Assembly (NCBI GenBank): GCA_024180945.1
Contig: JAKSGN010000036.1
Coordinates: 2,356,001-2,420,000, forward strand
DNA length: 64,000 nt
Direction: 5' to 3'
Source: Macrophomina tecta
Lineage: Eukaryota; Ascomycota; Dothideomycetes; Botryosphaeriales; Botryosphaeriaceae
Shown here: positions 12,557 to 24,437 of the stretch, in pieces
Layout: every line of letters begins with the position of its first letter
Position numbering within the stretch: the stretch's first letter is position 1
Made by a program: the position numbers and the translations under genes
Notes under the pieces: generated by a model
The model's input: only the letters and a program-made list of their open reading frames with translations
Told to the model about the DNA's origin: nothing
Databases searched by the model: none

Positions 12557-14395
12557 ATGTTTGGCAGAGTTTTTACCATCGCTGCTGCGGCAGCAGGCCT
12601 CTGCGCCGAAGCCGCCGTCGTCGAGCTCCGTGACGCTGCCGCCACAACTGCTTCCGCCTCTACAACCGTCCCGCAGTACTTCCAGACCTCGCCAGAGCTC
12701 TACGCAGGTCATTATTTTCACTGAATGGTTCCAGTGTTTACCGTTGACCTTCGAACAGGCCCCACTGCTACAGGAAAGGCTCCCTTCCTCGCCGAGACAA
12801 ACATTGCACCTTTCTCCGGCGTCTCCTACATTGCCCCGCAGCCTCTCGAGACGCAGCAACCAATTCTCGGCAACACGAAGAATGCCAACATTTTCCAGCA
12901 GATGGGTCAACTGAGCCCATACTTTGCCAACCCGGACGGCTTTGGCGTGGACGAGCATCCTCTGCCTGCCGGCGCCAACATCACTCAAGTCCACGTGCTG
13001 CACCGCCACGGCGCCCGCTATCCTACCTCGAGTGATGGCTCCATCGCTCTGGCACAGAAGATTGTGAACGCAACCGGTACCTTCAACGCGACAGGTGACT
13101 TGGCCTTCCTCAATGGTTGGACTAACAAGCTCGGTGCTGAGATTCTGGTTCCCGTCGGCAAGCAGCAGTAAGTTTCCGCTTCTTCTGACATGCCTGGTAT
13201 GGGACGATGGTGTTGACTATAGGTACAGACTGTTCGACTCCGGGGTCTCCCACTACTACAATTACGGCCATCTCTATCCGAACAATGGCAGCAAGATCAT
13301 CGCCCGCTCGACGACTCAGGACCGCATGACCCAATCCGCCGAATACTTCTTGGCTGGCTTCTTCGGTCTCCAGTGGCCGCAGAACGCATCCTTGGAGTTG
13401 ATCATTGAGCAACAGAACTACAACAACACCCTTGCTGGCTACTATCAATGCAACAACTCCAACGCTGCCGTCAACAAGGGCGGTTCCAACGGTAAGTCCT
13501 TGCCTCTTGACTCCAACTGCTCCCTCCAAGCTCTAACGAAGCAACAGCCACCCTCGAATGGGCAAGCATCTACCTCGTCAACGCTACCTCGCGCATCGCC
13601 TCGCAGGTCCCCGGCCTTAACTGGACCGCCTCCGACAGCTACTACGCACAGTCGCTCTGCGCCTACGAGACCGTCGCCCTCGGCTTCTCGCACTTCTGCA
13701 GCCTTTTCACTTATGCCGAATGGCTCGGTTACGAATACAGCATCGACCTCAGCTTCGCAGGCGGCTACGGCTTCCAGTCGCCCACTGGGCGCGCCGTCGG
13801 CATCGGCTACGTGCAGGAGGTGCTCGCCCGCCTTAACCACCACCTCATCGACACGCCCACCGCCCAGGTCAACGTCACCCTCGACAACTCCACCGCCACC
13901 TTCCCCCTCGACCAGCAGCTCAACTTCGACTTCTCCCACGACACCAACATCATGAGCATCTTGACCGCCTTCGGCCTCAAGCAGTTCGCGCCTTTCCTCC
14001 CGCCCACCCAGTACACCGCCAATCGCAGCTCGATCGTCCCGCACATGGAGCCCTTCGCCGCCCGGCTCGATATCGAGGTCATCCAGGCCCCGCACCCCGT
14101 CCTGCCCCAGCGCGGTGGGTCGGAGGCGTACAACACGACCGCCGGCGCGACCAAGTACATCCACTTCATCCTCAACCAGCGCACCGTGCCCCTGCACGCG
14201 AGTTTCCCGGAGTGTGAGGCGCGGGACGATGGCTGGTGCGAGCTGGAGACGTTTATGACGGTGCAGGCCACGAAGCTGGAGGAGGCGCAGTACGATTGGG
14301 CGTGCTGGGGCGACTACGGAGCCGTACCGTACGGGACGATCACGGACGGCGTGCCGGTTGCCACGCCGACGGGGATGTTTGCGGCCGAATTGTGA
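12557..14395 (+). CDS. Secreted histidine acid phosphatase / 3-phytase
   Basis: Four exons fixed by frame: 12557-12707, 12759-13167, 13223-13491 and 13548-14395 (introns of 51, 55 and 56 nt). The protein opens with a signal peptide (MFGRVFTIAAAAAGLCAEA). The phosphohistidine motif RHGARYPT comes from exon 2, and the proton-donor motif SHDTN sits in the last exon. There are many N-glycosylation sequons (NATG, NNSN, NVT, NTT). This is histidine phosphatase clade 2, which hydrolyses phosphate monoesters, phytate included, outside the cell. The length (about 525 residues) fits fungal PhoA/phytase-like enzymes. The substrate cannot be fixed from sequence. The gene appears intact. Confidence 0.92.
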
Positions 14396-14991
14396 CAGTG
14401 GCGGAGCGGCTCTGTGGCGTGAATGATTCGGGCGATCGATGACCGCCTGGTTTTTGGATGTAGTCTTCCAGGTCAATTGTATTGATTGCTCACGTGAAAA
14501 ATCGGCAGCTGAATGTGTGTCCGAGTTTGACTGTCATGAGTTCCCTTCTGCCGAAAGAGCTTGCTTGGAAGGCTACCGATCTCGATTTCGCGCCATTCGT
14601 ATCATGCGGCAACCGTGTTGGGCCTCCGCCCTTACTGCGAAGCCACTCTGCTAACCTTCCGGCGATGGCGAGTAGCCAGTCAGTCGGCAAAAGATACAGC
14701 TATAACCAGCCCGGTTACTGGTTAGCCCCAACAACTCTAATACAGAGGCGTGTTACATACCACCCTAACCTCCTGCCCCACGACAACTCCCTCCTGTTCG
14801 AGGCCAAGCGTAACAACTCAACTATATCGACCTACGCGGCGATTCCTGAGCCTATTAGCAAAGATATATTGTTGTATTTCCTTTTATTCGACCTAATAGT
14901 AATATATGTCTAGAGTGATTGGTTAATTGAGGTGTAAACTAAGCAATTCAATTATCTACTCGTACGTGACTGTACAGACCAGTAGTAACAG
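14396..14991. other. Intergenic, AT-rich 3' part
   Basis: No gene recognised. A small inverted repeat (AACCAG ... CTGGTT) lies near 14704-14723. The stretch 14850-14990 is strikingly A+T-rich compared with its surroundings. Confidence 0.4.
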
Positions 14992-15768
14992 TTAAGAAAT
15001 ACTGTGCAAGACAATACGGTCATCACTTGTCCAGAGAGCCGTCCCGTTGCCCATCAAAATACTAATCCACGGTTGCTTATTACTAAGCAAATATACGTCC
15101 CCTCCTTGATTAGCCGTCCCCGTATCCCAGGCCGCGCTGCCGTTGACATAGTTTACCAGTATCCCGTTGCCGGCGAAGGAAAGCTTACATTTCGTGCCCT
15201 GCGTGCCATCCGGAACGCAGTCCTTGTCTCCTGCAGTAGTGAAAGCTCCCTGCCCCTGCGAAGACCACACAGGCATCCAGGTCTCCCCCGAAGAGTTATC
15301 ATATACCACAAAGTTATTGTCTCTCCGTAGCACGAACCGGGTCGTTGCCGTAACGGTCTCATTTATTTTGTAAGTAATCGCAGCAACATCCCTTCCGTCG
15401 GCCGGGAATTCCTCTTTGGGGGTTATTGTTGTAGTGCTCGGAGCGGCTGAAGTCGTATGGGAAGCTGGCTCCGTGCTTGGAAGTGCCAAAGAAGAAGTAG
15501 TTATAGAAGACGAATCGGGACTGTGCGTAAGCTGTCAGTGATACGGCAATTTAGCGTGATGATAGGAAGCCCACTGGTCCTGTGATGATTGATGGCGAAC
15601 TATAACCGTCGGTATACACACGATAAGCCCCACGCCAACCAATACAAAAATCGTGTAGAGGTAACAGCTCTTTCGCGAGAGAAGATGTTTGATATTTGTG
15701 TTGAAAATGTTTCCTAGAATGTTATTTCCCCCATTGTTTGCCATGGTATCATGATAAACCTGATTCAT
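14992..15768 (-). CDS. Type II membrane protein with bulb-type (mannose-binding) lectin domain
   Basis: The ATG at 15768 starts exon 1 (15575-15768). A 54-nt intron (15521-15574, with a CTGAC branch site) joins it in frame to exon 2 (14992-15520). The product has about 240 residues. It has a cytosolic basic N-terminus, one membrane helix (TIFVLVGVGLIVCIPTVIV) and a Ser/Thr-rich linker (SSSITTSSLALPSTEP). The C-terminal domain has the B-lectin pattern: RDNNFVVYDNSSGETWMPVW, GILVNYVNGSAAWDTG, then MGNGTALWTSD. Bulb-type lectins fold as beta-prisms and bind mannose. Placed outside the membrane here, the domain might bind cell-wall or host glycans, which is inference. The usual QxDxNxVxY signature is only partly kept, so sugar binding is uncertain. 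Confidence 0.75.
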
Positions 15769-16405
15769 CTTTGTGGCACCGGGGAGAGATCGGAAAAGAT
15801 AGGGCTGAATTAAACCTCGTAGATGATGCATAATTTTGGGGATTAAATGGGAACAGCGCAGAATAAGACGATCCCAGCACCGGAGGATAGGCGGCCCCCC
15901 CAAAATTCGCAGCTCCAAATAGAAGGCGACTAGCAAGGCAAATATGGCCGCCTGCCTACGTGCGAAACACCTCCAATCATTACCTTTGCAAAAGAGCATG
16001 GATTCGAATCCATATCTCCAGATCCTGGGCCAAGTTTTTTTTTTTTTTTTTTTTTTTTTGAACTCGAGCGGGAATTCATGCACGTTGCAAGGCGCATTCC
16101 AGCCTTGGCGCATTCCGGCCCTCCTTGTATGTGAAATTCTGCCTTCTCCTCGCATTGATTTGTTTTCGGCGTCAAGCCCACAAGCTACCATTGGCAGTTA
16201 AATGGGAATAATAAAACGTGTCATAATCGACTTGTCTGTTGCCAACAAATCATGTTCGGCTATGTTATCATGGGACGTCGTACAGAATCCTCCTCCAGCG
16301 GTTCACCGGTTGGATGACTGCCACACAAATAAGCCAAAACCCATCAGCCTTCCTCACCTTCCGGCCAAACGCGCTCACCCCGCTCGCTCTCAATCATTAT
16401 TTTAA
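15769..16405. other. Intergenic with T25 tract
   Basis: Divergent promoter space between the lectin gene and the HET-s-like gene. It contains a run of 25 T at 16035-16059. Just before it is GGATTCGAATCC (16003-16014), which resembles a tRNA T-arm/B-box, but no cloverleaf could be built around it. Confidence 0.5.
16035..16059. repeat. Poly(T) tract, 25 bp
   Basis: Uninterrupted run of 25 T, the longest homopolymer of the window, 347 bp before the HET-s-like start codon. Confidence 0.95.
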
Positions 16406-17238
16406 ATGGAAGCTGTCGGCGTTTTGGCGAGCCTAGCGCAGATATCAACCTCCATCTACGGCCTCATATCCACCATCCAAAACGTGCAGTTGCAGGTCAA
16501 ACACGCAGGTGCTCACTTCCGGGACAGGACCGAGCAGCTTCGCCGCCTGCAGTCGGTCCTAGATAGCATACAATCGAACGCGCAACTACACACGGACATC
16601 GTTGCAGGATATCTCCTCAGGATTCAGGAAAAAGTCATAAAGCTGCACGAGCTGCTCGGCAAACGACTTGAGAGGCTCAGGAAAGTGTCCGACCTGAGGT
16701 TCTGGCTGGTCTTCTCAGTGATCAGCGCAGGGAGGCAGATCGACGAGAGTTTTGCGGCCCTAAACCAGGACAGAGACGACCTGCACTTCTACATGACGAG
16801 CCTTATCCCCGCAGCCATGCCTGGTCGAAGCGGTGCGGCAGCACCCGAGAATTCCGAAGCCCCAAACGATGTAAGTTTGAAGACGACGCGTGGCAATAGC
16901 GCGCGGCCTTACCGTGTCTGATGTAGGCCGCGCTCGCACCCTCAGCACTGCTGCTCGTGCGCCGTATCAATCAGTCAAAGGCACCAGAATGTCCAACGGC
17001 CGACTGCGCTAAGCGTGAGCGTGGAGAACAGACACACCATAGTGGGGACGGAGCATTCGAACAGACCTTTGACAAGATAAAGGCAACCGGGCAGGGCTCA
17101 GTCCTCAGGTTTGGTAACCACAATCCGGCTGTTGCAAAAGGCTGCTCGATCCGTCAATCCTTTGCCGAAGGGGAAGCGGAGGGTGGGGGAAAGGCTAGTG
17201 CAGGAAACACAGATGAGGACCATTGCAGGTGTTTCTGA
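16406..17238 (+). CDS. Small HET-s-like candidate: STAND-type N-terminal helical domain plus two possible amyloid repeats
   Basis: Two exons, 16406-16870 and 16927-17238, joined by a 56-nt intron (GTAAGT...GATGTAG) in phase 0, give 258 residues. Residues 1-145 resemble the N-terminal domain found on fungal STAND/NACHT proteins (SesA/HeLo-like): MEAVGVLASLAQISTSIYGL, then long amphipathic helices (RTEQLRRLQSVLDSIQSN, RIQEKVIKLHELLGKRLERL). The C-terminal part is Gly- and polar-rich. It holds two segments ending in Gly-Asn, FDKIKATGQGSVLRFGN and SFAEGEAEGGGKASAGN, separated by about 14 residues. Their pattern resembles the paired 21-residue repeats of HET-s-related amyloid motifs. In known systems such proteins are switched by an NLR that carries the same motif and then damage membranes. 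No NLR is encoded in this window. The N-domain call is firmer than the amyloid call. Confidence 0.55.
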
Positions 17239-19727
17239 GTCGGTACTGGATTTCATTCTCTGCAAATATCGCTCTACTTCTCTCTGCCGGGTGCTTATCC
17301 TAGTAGATCGTAGAACAAATGCAGAACGTATAATTTGTAGCTACCGTGTGTGATAAGCTAACCCTACGCTAGCTGACTAACAAAACGTACAGGGATGATT
17401 AGCCACTGGGCTGATCATGCCCCGGCAGCTCTATATTTAGAGGATTGTTCGGAATATTAAGCCCATGTCTACTAAATAGAGGTATAGTTTTTATGCTACA
17501 GTTTAACTGTCATCTATAATGCTAATCTACTAACAAGCGCTAATTAGCAGTCAGAGCGCCTTAGGCGATTCGTATGGTGTTCTAATGTCGTGGGGCTGGG
17601 TGCGCTCTATTCGGCCGCGCGAAGTCACGTGGACGGCGAAAGGGGATGATCCTGTACTCTCGCTTTTGGCGACTGAATCGTAATACATTCGCTCCACATG
17701 GTATAAACCGAGATAAAGTACGGGAGCGCTCTACCCTACGGCCGCGTCTCTATTTCCTTGTTAGGAGCGGTCCGCTCGTATTATTTGGATGCAGGTGTAA
17801 CCTAACGAGCATATGGCCGGGTGGTAGCAACGCTCAGTCAAGCGTCCTTTTCGCAGCGCCACTTGCGCTGCCTTGACTTAAGCGACCAATGCTTCTTGTT
17901 TGCCCAGCGCCTCATAAGCACATGCCTTAGTTTGCTGGATCTGCCTTTGTGCAGACCAACTTCCCGCCTCCGCGGCCCGTAGGCGGAATACCCTGTGTTT
18001 CCGCTGCTCGCCCAGTTCGCACTTTGGGCCTAAGATGGCATCGCGGCGTGCTCATATCACGGACCACTGGCTCTGCGTTCCAGCGGAGTAAAGGAAAATT
18101 GGACATCATTACTCTGTGACGTCGATGCTTACTTCCATTTCCCCTGGTCCAGAAAGCATCGTCATGCGAGGTGCTGGCAGAGGCAATCTTGAGTATTCCG
18201 CGACATCCCCAAAGGCGCAAGACAAAGTAGATGATGATTGGGTCCCGGGGCCAAGTATCCGTCTGGATCAATTTCAATCATCATGAACAAGGCCAGGGTC
18301 TTGCAATGATGGCGGACAGTAACGGGGTTTGTTGTCAAACGACGTCGGTGCTCCAAGAAACCAGGATTCACAGCAACTCTCCGTTGAGGCTACGTTCCTG
18401 GGACTCAGAGATATTTAAAACCAAGTGTATTTCTGGCGGATGTGAGTGCATATCAGAAAAACAGCCGGCTCAAATGACAGGAACTTCAGGAGTGGAGTGA
18501 GCCATGTTCAGAAGTGAACTCTGCCGGAGTGGAAGAGTAAAAGGACGTCGGAGAGGTCCGACACGCTTCTAGAACAGCGGAGACTAGCGACAATAATTGG
18601 CGCCCCCTCACTCACCGGCGATGATCCCCAGGAGTGGGCAGTCAGCGCCCATGGCGGTGGGCAACGTAGGGCACTAAGGTACACTGACATCAGAAACCCC
18701 GCAGAGGACACCGTGAAGGCGAGGCGAGAGATCAATGGAGAGAGGTCCACGTGGTGTTCGAAGCGAGAGTCAATACTCAAAGGAGGTCAATCCGCGCCTC
18801 TCCTGAGAGGTGAGGGGACGACAGCTTTGGGCAAACAGCGGGTACCAGCGGCCTAAAGAAGGGTGGTGGTGGCTCTGGACAGGCCGACGTCAGCTGAGAC
18901 GCAGGTTGCCGCGTCTTGGGATGAGGTAACTCCACAGGGGCTAACGTCTGGGCGCAGAGGCGATTATCGTAAGGATGTGAAGGTGGTTGGCTGGGTGGTC
19001 GCCGAAAAGAGAGGTGGTCGCCGAAGGTCGCCGAACCGGGACCACGGGGAGTGGGACTGTTGCGTGCATCGCAGGGATGGCTGATCCATATAGAGCTCTG
19101 GAGAAGGGATGTCGGGAAGTTAGGTAGTACGTGGAAGGGAGCTAGATATGCTTGCTTGGGCCAGAGGTGACGCAAGCAGGGCGGTGGAGAGATTGAGCAG
19201 AGTGATACGGCGGTGGCCATGTTGCAGAGCACCAGGCGCGGACGAGCCCATCTTGGCCAGGATTGCGGCGAGTGCGCAATATCAGGAGGGGGTGAGCGGC
19301 GGAGACAGCTCCAAGCTCGAGCATGAGGCCTGCTCGCGAAGTGCAGCGGCGATGTGATCGACGATTGGGCCAAGAACGCACCAGCGCAGCGTTTCGAAAC
19401 TGACTCTCCCAGAGGCAAGCACGGGCAGACACGGCGTCCTGTCGTTCGCGCGTGGTTGTTGGCGAGGCATCTGAGGCGCGGCAGGAGCTCTTATCGTGCA
19501 TGTCGGCGATGCGGAGCAGCGAATGCGCGATGCGGACGGCTCAGGCACGCGGCCGGGACGGGGCAAAGCGCAGGGCTCGACTGCTTGATTTGTGTAGCAC
19601 GCAAGCTTCGCCATGAATCACAACTTTCGCCCACACGCGTCTCGCGGCTGCAGCTCCTGTCCGCGCTTCGTCTGCACGTCTCTCCCCAGCCATATCGTCC
19701 CCCTGGTGAGCGTGCACTGCAGGAGCA
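17239..19727. other. Long intergenic region, no recognised gene
   Basis: 17340-17560 is A+T-rich and full of stops in all frames, as in decayed repeats, but no terminal repeats or transposase could be found. 18780-19420 is open on minus, but its translation is a Pro/Ser/Arg-rich low-complexity string with no domain. The last few hundred bases hold the promoter of the FAD oxidoreductase. Confidence 0.4.
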
Positions 19728-21237
19728 ATGGGCGCTGCCGCGATGCTGCTTCTTAAGGCGCCGAGGCGCGCGCCCGGAAGCGTGTATTTCGCCATCGCTC
19801 GCCCGTATAGCATCATGTACCACTCGACCTCTTCCAGCCCGAGAACCTGCGCCGCCGTCGTCGTCGGCGGAGGCCCCGCCGGCATAACCGTCCTCGGCAA
19901 TCTGCTCGAGCACAAGGACAAGCTGCCCGCCCAGCGCCTGCTCTGGGTCGATCCGCACTTCCGCGCCGGCCGGGTGAATGCCCGCTACAGAGAAGTGCCC
20001 AGGTCAGTCCTCAACCACCACCACCCGCCCCGCGCAGCCGCCAGCTGACCTCGGCCAGCAACACGGCAGTAAAGCTGTTCATCCAGTGGGCCGAAGCCGT
20101 GGCCCCTCTGCGCAGCATCGTCGAGAAGACGCCCCAGCCCAATGCCGTCACCGCCCTGCGCGAGCTGCCCCAGGACAAGGGCTGCGAGCTCAGCAAGGCC
20201 GCGGACCTGTGCCTGATGCTCACCGACGGCCTCGCCAAGGAAAATGATGTGCAGCAGCATATGGGCAAAGTCACCCAAGCCACCTTCGACAAGGTGCGCG
20301 CCCCCCCCGCCGTGACTTGCTGCCCGCAGGCGCGCGGATGTAGTGCAGGAGCTGACAGCAGGCCTCAACCCGCCAGACCACCAAGCACTGGACCGTCTCC
20401 CTTGACGATGGCGCGCCTGTCACGACCCCCACCGTCGTGCTCTGCACCGGCTCCAGCCCCATCTCGCAGCCGCTCCCCATCGTCGAGCAGCTGACGGACC
20501 TGCGCCTGCGCTCGCTGCACCTCGACACGGCCCTGACACCGTCCATCCTCGCCAAGACCTTCGACCCCGAAGAGCCCGTCACCGTCGCCGTCGTCGGCGC
20601 CTCGCACTCGGCCATCCTCGTGCTGATGAACCTGTCGACCCTCGCCGCCTCGTCGCACCCCAACCTGCGCGTCAAGTGGTTCACCCGCAACAAGCTGCGC
20701 TACGCCGAGTACATGGACGGCTGGATCCTGCGCGACAACACCGGCCTGAAGGGGCAGGCCGCGCAGTGGGCGCGCGAGAACCTGGAGGACGAGGTGTTCG
20801 CGCAGAGCCCCGTCAGCAAGTGCATCAAGAAGGTGTGGATGCAGCGCGAGGCCGAGGAGGCCGCGTACAAGCGCGAGCTGCCCGGCTGTACCCACGTCGT
20901 CCAGGCCGTGGGCTACAAACGCGATGCGCTGCCGAAGCTGGCCATCACCGAGGGCGAGGACGCCCCTGCGGAGCCGCTCGACGTCATCTACGACCACTTG
21001 ACCGGCCGTTTCGTCAAGAGCATACCGGCGGGGAGTGCGGCGACGAGCATGTCGTCGACGGCGTCGGATGCCACCGCTGGCGACGAGAAGGAGTTCGTCC
21101 CCGGTCTGTTCGGCGCAGGGATTGCTTTTCCTGAGCGCGTCACCGATCCGTATGGCAATGTCGAGTATGCGGTCGGCTTCTTCAAGTTCATGAAGTTCGC
21201 GAAGAGGGTGGTGCCGGAGTGGGTTAGCAAGAGGTGA
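19728..21237 (+). CDS. FAD/NAD(P)-binding oxidoreductase (flavin monooxygenase-like)
   Basis: Three exons are frame-consistent: 19728-20002, 20059-20293 and 20377-21237 (456 residues). A first Rossmann fold (AAVVVGGGPAGITVLGNLL) binds FAD. A second one (VAVVGASHSAILVLMNLS) is suited to NAD(P)H. The C-terminal region has GCTHVVQAVGYKRDALP, the ATG-like stretch typical of N-hydroxylating and related flavoproteins. The substrate is unknown. ATGs at 19743 and 19815 are alternative starts. The residues ahead of the first Rossmann fold could be a short mitochondrial presequence. The second intron contains competing acceptor sites, so the start of the third exon is the least certain boundary. It lies about 10 kb left of the cluster and has no obvious tie to it. 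Confidence 0.8.
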
Positions 21238-22598
21238 ACGGTTGCATGATGAGCCGAAGAGCAAGGATTACCCCTGCGCCCGAGTAAGAAGTGATTTGAT
21301 GAGGGCTCAAGAGACTTTGGAAAAACTGTGGGCACAGACCGACTAATATTACACCAAGCTACCAAGCAGAAGTGCCGTTAGTGGGCGTGAGCCGGCGCAC
21401 AATTCGGATATTCTGGCCTCAATGCGCCCCGCGCACCTGTGGAACGGCGCGTTTGGGTCGTTAGCAGCATGGGAAGGCGTTCGATTTGGGCGTCATAGAC
21501 CTCGGCATTTGGGGAGCCGCTGGCATGCGAACAGTGAGTTCTACTCTCCATAGAAATCGTTTTGGATTAGAGCAAGAGACAGATCTTGAGATCCGCAGCA
21601 AATCGAGAATTGTGCAAATCCTCGGGTTACATACATTACCTCGACCTCCACATTTCCAGCTTGTTCAGATGAAAAGGCTTTGGTCGACTACTCTGCAAGA
21701 GGCTTTCCTGGGCGTGGTTGCGCCACACTGTGCACATGACGCCGCCGCCCAGCCTCGGCTCGGCCTCAATGACCAGCCTCCACACCCTCGTGCTCCGCAT
21801 TTTCACTCGGGCCACGCAAGGATGCTTCCTCGACCTTCCCTGCCGCCACTCAGGTGTCTGTTTGAGGTCTGCAACAGGCGCCTTTCTTGTGGTGTTGGAC
21901 GTGCTGCCGCTCCTCGGAAGCCTTCCAGCGCAAACATCCCCCCTGATTTCGGCGTTCCGACCGCACTCAGCCCTACTCCCTTTCAGATGTCGAAGATGAT
22001 CTCATTGCGGGGATACTATTGCGAGAGGAGAAAGCAGATTCATTCCGTGTTGAGAGTTCTCGGCTGTCGGTGCCCTCACGAATCCACGTGGAGATTACTG
22101 CTGCTGACAGGTGTGCCTTTTACGATACAAATTGGATTGGCTTGAGGGTTTCCATGGCAAAAGTAAGATACGACGACTGGCTCTATTGGGCACAATACTC
22201 GGCATCGCATGGACCAAGCTACTTCCAATTACAGTATCGCTGAGCTTAACCTAATGATCGACGCTCCGAGGCTATAATAAGCACCTAGCCTTGCACTTTC
22301 ATCTGATTGTGCGGAGATGGCTGCCAACCCCCTCGCTTCGAACGCCAGCCATTACTAGATATTACTGCTTCGCCGCTTGTAACTTGGCTTTGTTCCACTT
22401 CCGGGCGTTCTCAATCCCTCATCTCCAGGAAAATACTGTCGGATTACCTGCTGGACACGGCCGCCGACTGTCACTACGCTCCGTTGTTGTTAGCAACCCC
22501 CCGGATTTCACCACTATAGGAGTTACATGTGTTACGCCTGCATTATTAACTACGTCCTCGGGAACCTCCTGGAACTGCCTCCAAAACACGCACTCAAA
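21238..22598. other. Intergenic; possible relic of a regulator
   Basis: The open frame 21486-22145 (plus) carries LGLHTLPRP and MKRLWSTTLQEAF, faintly like the LGLHR...RRLWW part of fungal-specific TF domains, but no DNA-binding domain or continuation is visible. The right end is the promoter of the MFS gene. Confidence 0.3.
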
Positions 22599-24437
22599 AT
22601 GGCTCATCACCACGCCCGCGACTTTGCTCTTGCAGCTCCACATCTCGAGGACGCTAAGGAACCGCATGTCAGTGGTAGCTCGTCTCCGTCCGCCATAAGT
22701 TTGGAGAGACTGGAGACGGGCATCACCGCCAACGACCGCGCTCTCCTCTACAAAGAGGGCCGCATCGTGCTTCAACCAGCTCCGTCTTCCGATCCAAAGG
22801 ATCCGCTGAATATGCCTCTGTGGAGGAAGACCCTGGCCATTGGATTCCTCTGCTTCTTCGGTGCCATGGCCGCGGCCGCTGAGCTTATCTTGGGCGCCAT
22901 GCTTCCGGTGTTCGTTCTGGAGTACGCCGGTATGGATCCGAAGATCCTCCAGGTGCTCAGTGAGAACGGCGGTCTTCCCAAGGGCAGTGATCCACTCCAG
23001 TATCTCGCCGAACTCCCTGGCGCTCCCCCGGTCTGGCACGTTTATCTCCTCGGTAGTCTTCCGGTCCTGATGATGGGCATTGCCAACCTGTTCCTCGTTC
23101 CGCTGGCCATCTCCGTTGGTAGACGCTCAGTTGTTCTTGCCTGTGGTGTTTTGGCCATTGTTGGAGCTGTTTGGGCTGGTTTTAGTCAAAGCCTGGGAAG
23201 TCACCTGGGGGCCAGGTGCCTGCAGGCGCTTGGGGCGGGTACCGTTGAGAGTTTGCTACCATTCGTCGTCCAAGATATGGTATTCATTCATCAAAGGAAC
23301 ACCGCTATCAGTGGTGTCTTTGCTGCGCAGGTAATTGTTTCCGGCCTTTAAGTGCTTCGGTGGGATCAGAACTAACCGGAGAATTAGGGCATCATCATCA
23401 TGTCCCTCGGTATCGGCACTCCATACATCATCATTGATCTGAACTGGCGCTGGGTCTATTACATTACCGCCATGGCTGCGGGCTGCTTCCTGATGGGCGT
23501 GTTCTTCTTCGTCCCCGAGACCCGCTGGCACCGCACCCAGGCTCAGATGAGTTCGGCTTACTCCCCGACCATTAGCTCTCCCATGCTGACCTCTCTTCTA
23601 GGAGGCGAGATCCCCGCCGAAATCAAAGAAGCCAACCCAGACATCCTCCGCGTCCCCCTCGACCACGAACGCTTCGCCCCGCGCACACTGCGCTACGACC
23701 TCGCCCTCTTCCACGGTGATTTCGAGTGGCAGGCGGGCGTGACCGCCTTCCTCGACACGCTGCGCACCTTTTTCTACCCGCACATCTTTTTCATCACGAT
23801 GCTGAACAGCGCCATGATCGCGACCGCCTTCGCGGCCGGCTACACGGCCGCGCCGGCGCTGCTCACGCGCCCTTACTCGTGGCCCTTCAAGCACCTCGGC
23901 TTCTCGCTCTTCGCCATCCTCATCGCCAGCGTCTTCGTGTACGCTCTCACCGGCCCGCTCGCCGACCGCACCGCCAACTGGGCCGCGCGCCGCCGCGGCG
24001 CCCGCGTCCCCGAGAACCAGGTCCTCAACCTCATCCTGCCGACGCTCCTCGCCATCGTCGGCGCCGTGCTGTTCGGATTGGGCGGAACGCATCCCGACGA
24101 CTATCCCTGGCCGGTCTTCGTGCTTGGGCTCGGCCTCATGGCGTTCGGCTTCTTGGGCGCGAACACGGTCGGCGCTGTCTACGTGCTCGAGTCGTATCCG
24201 CAGCTGGCCGGGCCCGCGCTGGTGAATATCGCGAGTTTTCGCTGTCTGATCGCGTTCGCGCTGAGCTTTAAGATCAGCGAGTGGGTGGCCGAAATGGGGT
24301 ATTTGGAGAGCTTTGGGTGCGTGTACGCCCCGATTATTGGGGCTTTCGCACTCTTCATCCCAGTAGTGTATGTGTTTGGCCCTGCGTGGAGGAAGAAATG
24401 GCCGGGCCCGAGGAGGGGCGGCGGTGGTTTTTTCTGA
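22599..24437 (+). CDS. MFS transporter (drug:H+ antiporter-like)
   Basis: Two exons, 22599-23330 and 23388-24437, with a 57-nt phase-0 intron, encode 593 residues. A cytosolic N-terminus of about 85 residues ends in SDPKDPLNMPLWRKTL, the D-P-x-N-W-P-like lead-in of fungal DHA-type exporters (W replaced by M here). About twelve hydrophobic segments follow, including LLGSLPVLMMGIANLFLVPL and the signature VGRRSVVLACGVLAIVGAVW. A long central loop rich in Pro and charged residues divides the halves. The role is most likely export of small molecules at the plasma membrane. A link to the cluster further right is possible, but no shared promoter element was seen. Confidence 0.87.

Noticed and set aside
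15940..16060. tRNA or SINE-like element (GGATTCGAATCC followed by a long T run)
   Set aside because: The T-arm-like palindrome has no matching acceptor stem, D-arm or anticodon arm at the right distances on either strand.
17340..17560. Transposon remnant
   Set aside because: It is A+T-rich and stop-dense like decayed repeats, but no terminal repeats, target duplication or transposase fragment could be found.
18777..19418. 213-codon open frame on the minus strand
   Set aside because: The translation is Pro/Ser/Arg-rich low complexity with no domain and no codon-level sign of selection. It overlaps other open frames and is probably a G+C-rich by-product.
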